Assembly (NCBI RefSeq): GCF_001812805.1
Contig: NZ_KV810470.1
Span: forward strand, 40,122 to 104,121
Origin: Corynebacterium sp. HMSC078H07
GTDB lineage: Bacteria > Actinomycetota > Actinomycetes > Mycobacteriales > Mycobacteriaceae
Direction of reading: 5' to 3'
Length of the DNA stretch: 64,000 bases
Shown here: one piece after another, positions 9,895 to 19,119 of the stretch
Numbering within the stretch: position 1 is the first letter of the stretch
How the letters are laid out: the number at the start of each line of letters is the position of its first letter
Made by a program: the position numbers and the translations under genes
The notes under the pieces: model-generated
Database searches by the model: none
Seen by the model: the letters and a program-made list of their open reading frames with translations, nothing else
Told to the model about the DNA's origin: nothing

Positions 9895-10779
9895 ATGAAC
9901 CCACTTCATACCGAAACTCTGCTGGCCATCGTCGATGAAGGCTCCTTTGAGGCAGCTGCAAGTGTGTTGGGAATCACTCCTTCTGCTGTGAGTCAGCGCA
10001 TCAAAGCGCTTGAGGTCTCGACCGGACGAATCTTGCTTCGTCGCGGAAATCCCGTCACCGTGACCGAAGCCGGCGAGATCGTAGCCCAAGCCGCGCGCCG
10101 TATGGCGCTCGTCCAAGCGGAGGCGGATGCCCGCCTTACTGAGCGCCTTTCTCGAGTGCCGCTGACCGTTGCTATTAACTCCGATTCACTTGCTACGTGG
10201 TTTCAGTCTGTTGTGCAGAAGACCGCTGCGCGTGGGGAAGCAGCTCTGCGTATCCGCATTGAGGATGAGGCCCGTACATTGGCCATGTTGCGTCGCGGCG
10301 ATGTCCTCGGTGCGGTGACCCGCGAGCACACGCCGGTGTCCGGCTGCGAGTCGACGTACCTGGGCACCATGCGCTATTTTGCCGTCGCTGCACCGAGTTT
10401 GGCGGAGGGGTTCTCGGATTGGGACACGCTTCCCATCGTGGGCTTTGGTCCGAATGATGCCACCCTTGATGATGCGATGCGTGAGCGGTTTATTGATTCC
10501 CGTGTTCTTCGTGCGCGGGTGTCGCAGATCCCCTCCTCAGAGGGCTATGTCGAGGCAGTGCGCTGTGGGTTGGGGTGGGGCCTCGTGCCGCGGCTGCAGG
10601 CGCAACCTCTGCTGGATTCGGGGGAGCTGGTGCTTCTCGACGATTTCCCGCTCGATATCGACCTCTATTGGCAGCGATGGCGCCTCGAATCTGAGGTGCT
10701 TGCAGACCTCACCGCTGACGTCCTTGCCGCTGGCCGGGCAGTTTTAGCTACACGCCGCGCCGCACAGAATGCACCATAA
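9895..10779 (+). CDS. lysG: LysR-type activator of lysE
   Basis: A 294-residue LysR-family regulator of the ArgP/LysG branch. The helix-turn-helix lies at about residues 3-60 (LLAIVDEGSFEAAASVLGITPSAVSQRIKALE), followed by a two-lobed co-inducer domain. It is divergent from lysE with only 70 bp between the start codons, so it should bind there and activate export when basic amino acids accumulate. TAAAAT (9883-9888) ends 6 nt before the ATG, so the mRNA is probably leaderless and the lysG promoter overlaps the shared operator region. Confidence 0.9.
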   Translation: MNPLHTETLLAIVDEGSFEAAASVLGITPSAVSQRIKALEVSTGRILLRRGNPVTVTEAGEIVAQAARRMALVQAEADARLTERLSRVPLTVAINSDSLATWFQSVVQKTAARGEAALRIRIEDEARTLAMLRRGDVLGAVTREHTPVSGCESTYLGTMRYFAVAAPSLAEGFSDWDTLPIVGFGPNDATLDDAMRERFIDSRVLRARVSQIPSSEGYVEAVRCGLGWGLVPRLQAQPLLDSGELVLLDDFPLDIDLYWQRWRLESEVLADLTADVLAAGRAVLATRRAAQNAP

Positions 10780-10807
10780 GTGCCGTGTGCTGGCTTAAGT
10801 TGGAGGC

Positions 10808-11836
10808 ATGAGCGATAAGACTCCTGATAAAGCAACCGACATCGACGATGACATCCCTACCTACAACTCTGGCGCTAACTCCGTAAAGGCCAGCAAGCGC
10901 GACGAAGCGGAGACCACCACTGACGCCACCACTGACGCGGTGACTGATAAGGCTTCCGATACAGTTTCTGCTGAGGAGCCGAAGAAGAGCCGTCTCTTCC
11001 AGCGTGCTGGCCGCGCTGAGCCGACGGTTATTAAGCCGAAGCCAGCGGAGGCCGCCACGACCGACACCGCACCTTCGTCTGATCCTGCTGCTGAGGCCAA
11101 GACCGAAACCTTTGAGAGTGCCCCTCGTGACACTCGTGACTCGCTGTCGTTCGATAGCGCTGCTACAGATACTGAGACCACCGCTTTTCCGCGAGCGGAG
11201 GCCACGTCAGAGCCAGCGGCTGAGACCTACGATGACGTACCGAGCACCGTCGCTGTGGCTGACCCGGCTATCGAGTCTGACGCCGAGACTACAGTGGCTG
11301 AGGAGGAGCCTCAGCGCGCTCGTCGCGGCACCATCGACTTCGGCCTGCTCTTTGTGCGCTTGGCGCTGAGCATTTACCTGCTCGTAGCGGGTGCATCGAC
11401 ATTCTTCAAGCTTGGCGGCAATGAGGGCTTGTCAGGACTTGAGAATGAGTACGGCGAGTACACCATGGCGGCCGCGCTGGCCATTGGTGTTCCGACCGTC
11501 CAGCTCATCGCAGGCGCCTTCCTGCTGCTCGGCTTGGTGACCCCGCTGGCGGCCATGTTTGGCCTTATTGTGACTGGCTTCGAGGCCATTCACGGCCTCA
11601 ATGCCTCGGGCGATGGCCTCGATGTTTTTGCCTGGAACGAAAGTGTTTGGCTGGGCCTCGTTCTGTTCGCCATCGCGGTAGCACTGCAGTTCACCGGTCC
11701 GGGTTTCATCTCCCTAGACTTCAACCGTTCCTGGACGCGCCGCCCACTGGCGACGTCCTGGATTTTCATCGTCATTGGCGTCGCGGCACTCGTTGCTATC
11801 TGGTGGTTCGGAGCAGGTGTTAATCCGCTGAGCTAA
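10808..11836 (+). CDS. DoxX-family membrane protein with long disordered N-terminus
   Basis: 342 residues: an acidic, Thr/Ala/Glu/Asp-rich low-complexity region (about 1-175) precedes a DoxX-like four-helix domain (about 178-335). The membrane part opens with FGLLFVRLALSIYLLVAGASTFFKLGG and holds a typical GLVTPLAAMFGLIVTGFEAIHG helix pair. DoxX proteins are linked to redox homeostasis in actinobacteria, but the role of this one is unknown. The tail has short KPKP and RRG patches and is probably cytoplasmic. TAAGTT (10796-10801) lies 6 nt before the ATG. A GGAGG touches the ATG too closely to serve as a normal ribosome site, so a leaderless start is favoured. Confidence 0.7.
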   Translation: MSDKTPDKATDIDDDIPTYNSGANSVKASKRDEAETTTDATTDAVTDKASDTVSAEEPKKSRLFQRAGRAEPTVIKPKPAEAATTDTAPSSDPAAEAKTETFESAPRDTRDSLSFDSAATDTETTAFPRAEATSEPAAETYDDVPSTVAVADPAIESDAETTVAEEEPQRARRGTIDFGLLFVRLALSIYLLVAGASTFFKLGGNEGLSGLENEYGEYTMAAALAIGVPTVQLIAGAFLLLGLVTPLAAMFGLIVTGFEAIHGLNASGDGLDVFAWNESVWLGLVLFAIAVALQFTGPGFISLDFNRSWTRRPLATSWIFIVIGVAALVAIWWFGAGVNPLS

Positions 11837-11849
11837 GCTCTCCCTCTTG

Positions 11850-11896
11850 TTGTTTTCCATTGCATAAAGTAAGTTGTTTTACGCAATGGAAAACAA
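11850..11896. promoter_or_regulatory. Long palindromic operator of the first winged-helix module
   Basis: A perfect 14-nt inverted repeat, TTGTTTTCCATTGC (11850-11863) and GCAATGGAAAACAA (11883-11896), surrounds an AT-rich spacer with an inner GTAA/TTAC pair. It lies 33 bp before the membrane-protein gene at 11930, which forms a two-gene operon with a winged-helix regulator. The likely role is an autoregulatory operator. Confidence 0.6.
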
Positions 11897-11929
11897 TGCG
11901 GTTGAAACCGCGAGAGGGGAGTTTTCGGT

Positions 11930-12367
11930 ATGCCGGATCAGGATGTTCGGGACGCACTTGCATTTGAGGCGCAACAGAAGGCGGCCGCGGCGAAGCGGCC
12001 ACCTATCTGGCTGAGCCTGCTCGCGGCGGTAGCGTACGGCGCGTGGTTTGCTTACATGTGGATCAAGGATGACGTTCACCCGCTCGTCCTTGTTGGCGGA
12101 CTGCTCCTTGTAGTCGGGCTACTGGTGGGGCTAGCCTTCTTTTACCGCATGGGGGTGCGGGATTCGATGCGCCAGAAGGTGGATCCGCATGCCTCCCGAA
12201 GCGTGACCTGGCGCTACTACGCAGGGCTGGGCTTTATGATTCTGCCGGCACTCTTCAATCCCTTCGTTGAAGGACACGTTATTGCCTCGTGCATCGCAGG
12301 TGTGCTGTGCGCAGTGGCGGTCTTTTGGACGCTGCACACCGGCGCGCTGGATAGGATGCCGCGATGA
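11930..12367 (+). CDS. Four-helix membrane protein of a regulator-coupled module
   Basis: 145 residues with an N-terminal charged segment (to about residue 23) and four hydrophobic helices. No named family is recognised. GAGGGGAG supplies a ribosome site. Its stop overlaps the next gene's start as ATGA (12364-12367), so translation is coupled. A second module with the same gene order and partner family lies at 42358-43084; both proteins share the pattern TWxxxLxPGxMI-like before helix 3, so distant homology is likely. The job may be sensing or transporting something that the paired regulator responds to, but this is inference. Confidence 0.65.
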   Translation: MPDQDVRDALAFEAQQKAAAAKRPPIWLSLLAAVAYGAWFAYMWIKDDVHPLVLVGGLLLVVGLLVGLAFFYRMGVRDSMRQKVDPHASRSVTWRYYAGLGFMILPALFNPFVEGHVIASCIAGVLCAVAVFWTLHTGALDRMPR

Positions 12368-12678
12368 GTGAAATCGATCCGGTAATCCACCCGCTCAATC
12401 GCTTTAAGATTTGCGCCACACTCAATGCTTTTGGGGCCACACAGGGCGGGGACATCAACCGTGAAATGAAATTCGCTATGTTGCGAGACCGCACGGAGCT
12501 TTCCGATGCCTCCCTGTCCAAGCAGCTCGGAGCCCTGGAACAAGCCGGCTACGTGACCCGTTTCCGCGAGTACGGCACCAGCCGCGCTAAAGATTCAGTG
12601 TGGGTTGCGCTCACGGAGAAAGGTGCAGTGGCCTTTAAAGGTCACTTAGCAGCGCTCAAGGCTCTAGCCGAGGGCTGA
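12364..12678 (+). CDS. Winged-helix transcriptional regulator (HTH_34 type)
   Basis: 104 residues forming one winged-helix DNA-binding domain of the small MarR/ArsR-like HTH_34 class. It begins IDPVIHPLNRFKICATL and contains LSKQLGALEQAGYVTRFREYG (recognition helix and wing) and KDSVWVALTEKG. Family members usually repress their own operon. It overlaps the membrane-protein gene by 4 nt and the palindrome at 11850-11896 is its obvious candidate operator. The protein at 42358-42687 is a close paralogue, similar along its whole length. Confidence 0.8.
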   Translation: MSEIDPVIHPLNRFKICATLNAFGATQGGDINREMKFAMLRDRTELSDASLSKQLGALEQAGYVTRFREYGTSRAKDSVWVALTEKGAVAFKGHLAALKALAEG

Positions 12679-12713
12679 GATCTGAATCGTGCTAATGAAT
12701 GAGGTGCCCAAGT

Positions 12714-12760
12714 TGCCAAAGTTTTCCTTCGCGCGGCAAGGACGGCGCAAAACTTTGGCA
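12714..12760. terminator. Hairpin between convergent genes
   Basis: Perfect 12-nt arms TGCCAAAGTTTT (12714-12725) and AAAACTTTGGCA (12749-12760), with an inner CCTT/AAGG pair, lie between the convergent regulator and glycosyltransferase genes. The T-run is inside the stem rather than after it, so termination is probable but not textbook. Confidence 0.5.
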
Positions 12761-12795
12761 GGTAGGGCAGTTTGCACCCCGAATCTGCGCTTGGC

Positions 12796-14064
12796 TTAGC
12801 TGGTAGGGGTCGCAGCGAGTGCAGCATGAGGTTTGTCTGCTTGGGCGTCCTTAACCTTGAGGCAGATGGCGTAGAGCGCCCATGCCACAAGCGCGAGCCA
12901 CACGAAGTCATCGACGAGAAATTTCTGATACAGCGGCATCGTGTAAACATCGATGTTATCGCCGAACCACCATTTTCCTGGGACGGTGACGAGCATGCCT
13001 ACCCAGGCCGCGAGCACTGCCAGCAGGCTGCCGGCGACCCAGGTGGACTGGCGCCAAGTCCACGCGCGGTACACCAACACCGGCACGATGAGGGAAAGCC
13101 AGACCCAGTGGTGGGACCACGAGACGGGGGAGATGAGCAGCATGACGGTAGCGGTGGTGAGGTGGGCGTCGACAAGCAGCCCGTGCTTTACCTGCGCCAC
13201 AATGAGCGCGGAACCTCCAGCGATAACGGTGAGTGCCGCCACGAGCCACACAACGTTGATGAGCGTGCCGTGGTTGTCCATGGCTTCCTGAGACGTAAAG
13301 AGGCGCTGGATGACGCCCTTGAGGGAGGAATTGGACTGATAGGCCGTGCCCACGCCAAAGTCCCCGCCGGAGCCCATATCCAGCAGCTTTGACGTGAAGA
13401 ACTCCACGAAGGCATCCCAGCGGTAGGCAGCGGCAAGTAACGTGGCCACAACCGCGGAGATGAAAGCAGTAAGAATCGGCTTCCACTCGCGGCGCAGCAG
13501 GAAGTACAGCAGCATGGCCAACGGCGTAATCTTGATGGCCGCTGCAAGGCCAATGAGCCATCCTTGGGGCAGCCAACGCTTGCGCGGCACGAGATCAAAG
13601 ATGACCAGGGCCATGATGACGATGTTGATCTGGGCAAAGCCATTGTTGAGGCGAATGGGCTCAAAGAACATCGTCGCCGCCCACACCAGCGCCACTACGG
13701 GCAACAGTGGTTTGACCTTTAGCGCGCGGAAAATGGCATACAGGCAAGCCAACACGAGGGCGTCCGAGATGACGATCATGATGTTGCCCGCCATATCATC
13801 GCTCATCCACTCAAAGGCCGTGAGAGGCACCATGACCAGCGCGCCGAAAGGCGGGTAGATAAACGGCAGGGCAATATCGCCAGCCTGCATAGGAACGGAG
13901 TACACCTCCGTGCCGTTCAGGAAGGCGCGCACGCCTTCGCGGTAGATGATCATGTCGACCGGGAAGTCCGTGTCCGTGATGTGGAGGACCATACCGATAA
14001 AGCCCACGATGAGCCCCGCGGCGGTTAAAAGCGTGCGCCCAAAGGCGTTAGTGGCGAATTTCAT
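12796..14064 (-). CDS. GT87 (DUF2029) glycosyltransferase, PimE/MptC-like
   Basis: A 422-residue polytopic protein of the GT-C fold family GT87, whose actinobacterial members (PimE, MptC, AftC) add mannose or arabinose from polyprenyl-phosphate donors to lipomannan-type or arabinan envelope glycans on the outer face of the membrane. Seen: about ten helices, an Asp-containing first external loop (TDTDFPVDMIIYREG) and the family pattern LPFIYPPFGALVMVPL. TAGAGT lies 7 nt upstream of the ATG, fitting a leaderless start. It is followed in the opposite orientation by the winged-helix module. Which linkage it makes cannot be read from sequence. Confidence 0.75.
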   Translation of the reverse strand: MKFATNAFGRTLLTAAGLIVGFIGMVLHITDTDFPVDMIIYREGVRAFLNGTEVYSVPMQAGDIALPFIYPPFGALVMVPLTAFEWMSDDMAGNIMIVISDALVLACLYAIFRALKVKPLLPVVALVWAATMFFEPIRLNNGFAQINIVIMALVIFDLVPRKRWLPQGWLIGLAAAIKITPLAMLLYFLLRREWKPILTAFISAVVATLLAAAYRWDAFVEFFTSKLLDMGSGGDFGVGTAYQSNSSLKGVIQRLFTSQEAMDNHGTLINVVWLVAALTVIAGGSALIVAQVKHGLLVDAHLTTATVMLLISPVSWSHHWVWLSLIVPVLVYRAWTWRQSTWVAGSLLAVLAAWVGMLVTVPGKWWFGDNIDVYTMPLYQKFLVDDFVWLALVAWALYAICLKVKDAQADKPHAALAATPTS

Positions 14065-14074
14065 CGCCTTTACT

Positions 14075-15928
14075 CTAATTGACGTGACCGTCCACTACGC
14101 GCACCGCACCACGATCCGCTGACGTAGCCATGTTGGCGTAGGCGCGCAGAGCCTTGGTGACTGGGCGGTTACGGTCCTTCGGTGTCCAGGGTTTCTCACG
14201 TTGCTCCTCGGCGGCGCGGCGGCGCTCTAGTACGTCTTCATCCACATCTAGGGTGAGCTGGCGCTCGCGGATGTTGATGGTGATGGGGTCGCCATTCTCC
14301 ACCAAACCGATGAGGCCGCCGTGAGCTGCTTCGGGGGAAATGTGGCCGATGGAGAGGCCGGAGGTACCGCCGGAGAAGCGGCCATCCGTAATCAAGGCAC
14401 ACGCCTTGCCCAAGCCAGAGCCCTTGAGGAAGGACGTCGGGTGCAGCATCTCCTGCATACCCGGGCCGCCGGCTGGGCCCTCGTAGCGGATGACGATGAC
14501 ATCGCCCGCTTGGACTTCCTTCTTGAGGATGATGGAGACGGCCTCTTCCTGGGACTCCACCACGCGGGCAGGGCCGGTGAAGGTCCACAGTTCTTCCTCC
14601 ACGCCGGCAGCCTTCACAATGGCACCGTTAGGTGCCAGGTTGCCGCGCAGTACGACGAGGCCACCATCAGAGGAGAAGGCATGCTCGGCATCGTGGATGC
14701 AGCCATTAACTGTATTCGTGTCGAGTTCATCCCACCGGTTGGACTGGGAGAAGGGCTCGGTCGTTCGCACGCCGCCGGGAGCAGCCAGGAAAAGCTCGCG
14801 GGCGGCGTCGGTAGCCTTGCCGCCGCGGATATCCCAGTCATCGAGCCATTCCTCGGCATTGTCATAGAGTGCCGTGTGCACCTTGAGGTTGAGGTGGCCA
14901 GCGCGGCGCAGCTCGCCCAGGATAGCGGGGATGCCGCCGGCGCGGTGCACGTCCTCGATGTGATACGTGCCGTTCGGGGCAACCTTGGACAGACAAGGCA
15001 CGCGGTAGGAGATTTCGTTGATGTCCTCGAGCGTGAAGTCCACCTCGCCCTCCTGGGCCGCAGCGAGGGTGTGGAGGATGGTGTTGGTGGATCCACCCAT
15101 GGCCATATCGAGGGCCATGGCGTTGGTGAAGGCTTCCTTGGTGGCGATGGAACGTGGGAGGACTGCATCGTCCTCTTCGCCGTAGTAGCGCTGGCACATC
15201 TCGACGATGGTGCGTCCCGCCTGCTCAAAGAGGCGACGGCGGAAGGCGTGGGTAGCCAGGGTAGTGCCGTTGCCTGGCAGGGCCAAGCCTAGGGCTTCGG
15301 TCAGGCAGTTCATGGAGTTGGCGGTAAACATGCCGGAGCAGGAACCACAGGTGGGGCAGGCAGATTCCTCGACCTGTGCTAGGTCTTCGTCGGAGACGGC
15401 CTCGCTTGCCGACGCCGTGATAGCCGTAATCAGATCCGTCGGTGCATGTGCCACGCCATCGACGACGACGGCTTTGCCTGCCTCCATCGGGCCGCCGGAG
15501 ACGAAGATGGTGGGGATGTTGAGGCGCAGTGCAGCGTTGAGCATGCCCGGGGTGATCTTGTCACAGTTGGAGATACAGACCAGGGCGTCGGCAGTATGTG
15601 CGTTGGCCATATATTCGATGGAGTCGGAGATGATCTCACGCGAGGGAAGGGAGTAGAGCATGCCGCTGTGGCCCATGGCAATGCCATCATCAACCGCGAT
15701 GGTGTTGAATTCCTTGGGTACACCGCCCGCTTCGCGCACGGCATCGGCCACGATGTCACCGACGTTTTTCAAGTGGACGTGGCCTGGCACGAACTGGGTA
15801 TAGGAGTTGGCGATGGCCACGATCGGCTTGCCAAAGTCGTTCTCCTTAGTGCCGGTAGCGCGCCAGAGGGCGCGGGCACCAGATGCCTGGCGGCCAACGG
15901 TGGTGACTTTAGAGCGCAGCGGGTACAT
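14075..15928 (-). CDS. ilvD: Dihydroxy-acid dehydratase
   Basis: A 617-residue iron-sulfur dehydratase, the third common step of valine and isoleucine synthesis. Cluster cysteines are visible in [12 protein letters not shown] and [18 protein letters not shown], together with [11 protein letters not shown] and the C-terminal [20 protein letters not shown]. The length matches the family. It lies 2 nt after the PH-domain gene and reads against ilvB, so it has a promoter separate from ilvBNC. In C. glutamicum ilvD sits in the same place upstream of ilvBNC. Confidence 0.96.
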   Translation of the reverse strand: MYPLRSKVTTVGRQASGARALWRATGTKENDFGKPIVAIANSYTQFVPGHVHLKNVGDIVADAVREAGGVPKEFNTIAVDDGIAMGHSGMLYSLPSREIISDSIEYMANAHTADALVCISNCDKITPGMLNAALRLNIPTIFVSGGPMEAGKAVVVDGVAHAPTDLITAITASASEAVSDEDLAQVEESACPTCGSCSGMFTANSMNCLTEALGLALPGNGTTLATHAFRRRLFEQAGRTIVEMCQRYYGEEDDAVLPRSIATKEAFTNAMALDMAMGGSTNTILHTLAAAQEGEVDFTLEDINEISYRVPCLSKVAPNGTYHIEDVHRAGGIPAILGELRRAGHLNLKVHTALYDNAEEWLDDWDIRGGKATDAARELFLAAPGGVRTTEPFSQSNRWDELDTNTVNGCIHDAEHAFSSDGGLVVLRGNLAPNGAIVKAAGVEEELWTFTGPARVVESQEEAVSIILKKEVQAGDVIVIRYEGPAGGPGMQEMLHPTSFLKGSGLGKACALITDGRFSGGTSGLSIGHISPEAAHGGLIGLVENGDPITINIRERQLTLDVDEDVLERRRAAEEQREKPWTPKDRNRPVTKALRAYANMATSADRGAVRVVDGHVN

Positions 15929-15930
15929 AG

Positions 15931-16464
15931 TTAGTCTTTCAGTTCGGGGTGTGCTTCGAGGTAGTCGGCGTATTCCTCCTTGGTGAGGAGGACTTGCTGG
16001 CCGTCGCGGTGGACAATGACCACCTTGTCATCGGCGGCGTTGCGTCCCGCGGTGAGGGCATCGGGGATACGGCCTTGGGATGCTTCGGCCAAGCGTGGCA
16101 GCGAGTTAAAGGTCACGCCGGGGAGGTTGAAGTTTTCGCCATTGGTAGTGCGGGCAAAGGCGCGGGAGCGCTGGAAGCCGATTCCTGCAAAATCCTTCCA
16201 CGCGATGTCCTTGGGCCCGCGGAATCCGTAGGCGATGTGGATGCCATGTGAATCCACCGTGGTGCGGGAGCGCAAGACCCACCAGAAACCAAGTATCGGG
16301 AAAATGAGAATCCAAAACAGGTACTTCGGCGCCCAGCCGATGCTGAGCAGCGCGATGGCGGCGAGCAGCCCAATGCCGAGGAGGTGTTCGCGGGTGGGCT
16401 TGAATGTTTCGGCCGGGGAGTGGTCGGCGCGGGAAGATGCGTTCTGCGGGTGTGAGGACGTCAT
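15931..16464 (-). CDS. PH-domain membrane protein
   Basis: 177 residues: a short cytoplasmic start, two adjacent helices (about 27-65, [17 protein letters not shown] and [17 protein letters not shown]) and a C-terminal bacterial PH-like domain (about 67-150, with [36 protein letters not shown]). Corynebacteria and mycobacteria carry many such proteins of unknown role. TACGAT lies 8 nt before the ATG (leaderless). The gene precedes ilvD by 2 nt and must share its transcript, so its expression follows branched-chain amino acid synthesis. No enzymatic motif is seen. Confidence 0.75.
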   Translation of the reverse strand: MTSSHPQNASSRADHSPAETFKPTREHLLGIGLLAAIALLSIGWAPKYLFWILIFPILGFWWVLRSRTTVDSHGIHIAYGFRGPKDIAWKDFAGIGFQRSRAFARTTNGENFNLPGVTFNSLPRLAEASQGRIPDALTAGRNAADDKVVIVHRDGQQVLLTKEEYADYLEAHPELKD

Positions 16465-16520
16465 AGTGGGTCATCGTAATTGACTATGTGGCGCAGTGGC
16501 GAACCGCCCCACCTGTGACA

Positions 16521-16592
16521 TCTCATAAAATGAGAAAAAGATCCCAAAAATGGGGGTAACTGCCTGCGGTGGCTTTTCTATCAGTGTACAGT
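16521..16592 (+). promoter_or_regulatory. ilvB leader promoter and upstream inverted repeat
   Basis: TACAGT (16587-16592) is a good -10 box, 7 nt before the ATG of the leader peptide. Upstream, TCTCAT-AAA-ATGAGA (16521-16535) is a perfect short palindrome and a possible activator or repressor site. Confidence 0.55.
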
Positions 16593-16599
16593 TTGTCGC

Positions 16600-16650
16600 A
16601 TGATCATTATTCGACTTCACCTCGTAGTACCCGGGCGGCGCGAGCCGTAA
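16600..16650 (+). CDS. ilvB leader peptide (attenuator)
   Basis: A 16-residue reading frame, [16 protein letters not shown], in which 7 of the first 10 residues are Ile, Leu or Val (three Ile, two Leu, two Val). It resembles the C. glutamicum ilvB leader peptide, known to control ilvBNC by transcription attenuation. The initiating ATG is 7 nt after TACAGT, so the leader mRNA itself appears leaderless. A G+C-rich hairpin follows at 16677-16724. When branched-chain aminoacyl-tRNAs are scarce, a ribosome stalled on these codons should allow an antiterminator to form. Confidence 0.85.
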   Translation: MIIIRLHLVVPGRREP

Positions 16651-16676
16651 CGAGTCCACAGTGACGTCGACCTGCA

Positions 16677-16724
16677 GCGCCCCCGCTTCCTTCACACCCA
16701 GAAGGACAGACGGGGGCGTTAGTT
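16677..16724 (+). terminator. ilvBN attenuator terminator
   Basis: CGCCCCCG (16678-16685) pairs with CGGGGGCG (16711-16718), with TTCCTT/AAGGA extending the stem, followed by a short T-containing tail (TTAGTTAT). It lies between the leader peptide and the ilvB ribosome site. Confidence 0.75.
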
Positions 16725-16774
16725 ATAGGCAATGGTCTCTCCGATATCCACCCCATAGAAGGAGCGCACCCACC

Positions 16775-18595
16775 GTGACAGCTTCCACTCCGCCACATCA
16801 GGCGCCCGAGCGCATCACGGGCGCACACGCCATCGTTCGCACCCTTGAAGATCTTGGTACTGAACTCGTCTTTGGTATTCCGGGCGGCGCCGTGCTTCCG
16901 CTCTATGACGCGCTCTTCGAATCGACGAAGCTGCGCCACGTGCTTACCCGCCACGAGCAAGGTGCCGGCCATGCGGCCGAGGGCTATGCCCAGGCCTCGG
17001 GAAAGGTGGGCGTCATGATTGCCACCTCGGGTCCGGGTGCTACCAACCTGGTGACGCCGCTTGCCGACGCCAACCTGGACTCCGTCCCCGTCGTCGCGAT
17101 TACCGGTCAGGTGGGTAGTTCCCTTCTGGGAACCGATGCTTTTCAGGAGGCCGATATTCGCGGTGTGACGATGCCGATTACGAAGCACAATTTCATCGTT
17201 ACCGATGCGGCTGACATCCCCGCCGCCATTTCCGCCGCCTTCCATTTGGCCTCAACCGGGCGGCCTGGCCCGGTTCTCGTGGATATTCCCAAGGACGTCC
17301 AAAACGCTTATATGGAGTACACGGGTCCACAGATGATGGACCTGCCAGGATACAAGCCCACCACTACGCCGCACCCACGACAGATCTCGCAGGCGGTGAA
17401 GCGAATTGCCCGGGCGAAGAAGCCGGTGCTCTACATCGGTGGTGGCGTTATCAAAGCTGGTGCCTCCCGCGAGCTGCGTGAGTTTGCTGAGCTGACCGGA
17501 ATTCCCGTGGTCACCACCCTCATGGCCTTGGGTTCCTTCCCGGATTCGCACCCGCTGCACATGGGTATGCCGGGCATGCACGGCACTGTGCCGGCAGTTG
17601 CAGCCTTGCAGCGCTCTGACCTCATCATCGCTATCGGTGCGCGCTTCGATGACCGTGTTACTGGTGATACCGCCACGTTTGCTCCGCATGCCGAGGTTAT
17701 TCACGCTGACATCGACCCGGCCGAGGTGGGCAAGATCCGTGAGGTTGCCATTCCAATTGTGGGTGATGCCCGTGAGGTGCTCCTGTGCTTGACCAAGGCT
17801 TATGAAAACGACAGTGAGATTTCTGCACCGCAGATTCAGGAATGGATGGACTATCTCACTGACATGCAGCGCCGCTTCCCACGCGGTTTCGAGCCGACGC
17901 CAGATGGGCTGCTTAACCCGCAACAGGTTATTTCACAGCTCAGCGAAATTGCTGGGCCGGAGGCCATCTACTGTGCCGGTGTGGGCCAGCACCAGATGTG
18001 GTCCGCCCAGTTCTTGGATTTCGAGCACCCACGCAGCTGGATCAACTCTGGTGGTGCGGGAACCATGGGCTATGCGGTGCCGGCAGCGCTGGGTGCGAAA
18101 GCGGCCATGCCCGAACGGGAAGTCTGGGCCATTGACGGTGATGGTTGTTTCCAAATGACCAACCAGGAGCTCACCACCGCGGCGGTCGAAGGATTCCCGA
18201 TCAAGGTGGCCGTTATTAACAACGGCAACCTGGGCATGGTGCGCCAGTGGCAGACGCTGTTCTATGACAACAAGTACTCCCACACCAAGCTGCGCGAGCA
18301 CGATGAATATGTGCCCGATTTTGTGAAGCTGAGTGAGGCCTTGGGGTGCGAGGCGATTCGCGTCACCACGGAAGAGGAGATTGCGCCCGCAATTAAGCGT
18401 GCCCGGCAGGTTAACGATCGCCCAGTCGTCATTGACTTCATCGTGGGACAGGATGCTCAGGTGTGGCCGATGATTGGCGGTGGTGCCTCGAACGAGGAAA
18501 TTCAGTACGCGCTGGGTTTGCGCCCGCTATTTGATGAAAACGAGTCCGCGGCCGAGGAACCGGCCGAGATCCACGAATCCCTCGAGGAGGCCTAA
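16775..18595 (+). CDS. ilvB: Acetohydroxyacid synthase, large subunit
   Basis: A 606-residue thiamine diphosphate- and FAD-dependent enzyme that condenses pyruvate with pyruvate or 2-oxobutyrate. Seen: [21 protein letters not shown], the catalytic Glu in [15 protein letters not shown], the central FAD/ThDP domain ([12 protein letters not shown]), and the ThDP-binding [15 protein letters not shown] motif ending in [12 protein letters not shown]. The GTG at 16775 is chosen: AGAAGGAG lies about 10 nt upstream and the conserved domain starts soon after. The frame opens at 16661, inside the attenuator, and that start is rejected. ilvN follows after 5 nt. Confidence 0.96.
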   Translation: MTASTPPHQAPERITGAHAIVRTLEDLGTELVFGIPGGAVLPLYDALFESTKLRHVLTRHEQGAGHAAEGYAQASGKVGVMIATSGPGATNLVTPLADANLDSVPVVAITGQVGSSLLGTDAFQEADIRGVTMPITKHNFIVTDAADIPAAISAAFHLASTGRPGPVLVDIPKDVQNAYMEYTGPQMMDLPGYKPTTTPHPRQISQAVKRIARAKKPVLYIGGGVIKAGASRELREFAELTGIPVVTTLMALGSFPDSHPLHMGMPGMHGTVPAVAALQRSDLIIAIGARFDDRVTGDTATFAPHAEVIHADIDPAEVGKIREVAIPIVGDAREVLLCLTKAYENDSEISAPQIQEWMDYLTDMQRRFPRGFEPTPDGLLNPQQVISQLSEIAGPEAIYCAGVGQHQMWSAQFLDFEHPRSWINSGGAGTMGYAVPAALGAKAAMPEREVWAIDGDGCFQMTNQELTTAAVEGFPIKVAVINNGNLGMVRQWQTLFYDNKYSHTKLREHDEYVPDFVKLSEALGCEAIRVTTEEEIAPAIKRARQVNDRPVVIDFIVGQDAQVWPMIGGGASNEEIQYALGLRPLFDENESAAEEPAEIHESLEEA

Positions 18596-18600
18596 GAACA

Positions 18601-19116
18601 ATGGCGAAAGACGACATCACCCGCCACACACTGTCCGTACTGGTCGAGGATATCGAGGGCATCATCTCCCGCGTGACCGGTATGTTTACCCGCCGTGGCT
18701 ACAACCTTATCTCCCTGGTCTCAGCAAAGACGGAGACCGAAGGTATTAACCGCCTTACTATCGTTGTCGATGCCTCAGAGGTGGTCACTGAACAGGTGAC
18801 CAAGCAGCTCAACAAAATTGTGCCCGTCCTCAAAGTGGTGGAGCTAGAGGAGGAGAGCACTATTGCGCGAGGCATCATGCTGGTGAAGGTGACTGCGGAC
18901 AACGAGAATCGCCCCCAGGTGGTCGACGCGGTCAACATCTTCCGCGCCCGCATCGTAGATGTGGCTCCGGAATCCGTGGTCATTGAGGCCACTGGCACGC
19001 CGGGCAAGCTACGTGCGCTTCTCGACGTCCTCGAGCCTTTCGGCATCCGCGAACTAGTGCAATCTGGTCACGTGGCGCTGGCCCGTGGTCCGAAGGCAAT
19101 GGCACCATCGAAATAA
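18601..19116 (+). CDS. ilvN: Acetohydroxyacid synthase, regulatory subunit
   Basis: A 171-residue regulatory subunit with an N-terminal ACT domain (residues 1-80) and a C-terminal ALS_ss domain. It activates IlvB and confers feedback inhibition by valine, leucine and isoleucine. Residues 20-22 are Gly-Ile-Ile; in C. glutamicum, substitutions at this Gly-Ile-Ile abolish inhibition, so this enzyme should be feedback-sensitive. GAGGAGG inside the end of ilvB serves as ribosome site, so the subunits are translated from adjacent frames. Confidence 0.95.
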   Translation: MAKDDITRHTLSVLVEDIEGIISRVTGMFTRRGYNLISLVSAKTETEGINRLTIVVDASEVVTEQVTKQLNKIVPVLKVVELEEESTIARGIMLVKVTADNENRPQVVDAVNIFRARIVDVAPESVVIEATGTPGKLRALLDVLEPFGIRELVQSGHVALARGPKAMAPSK

Positions 19117-19119
19117 GAA

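Noticed and set aside
14321-15292. Plus-strand frame (323 codons) inside ilvD
   Set aside because: Composition typical of an antisense shadow; no start site, no recognisable domain.
16661-16774. N-terminal extension of ilvB from the GTG at 16661
   Set aside because: Falls in the attenuator hairpin and lacks family sequence; the GTG at 16775 has a proper ribosome site.
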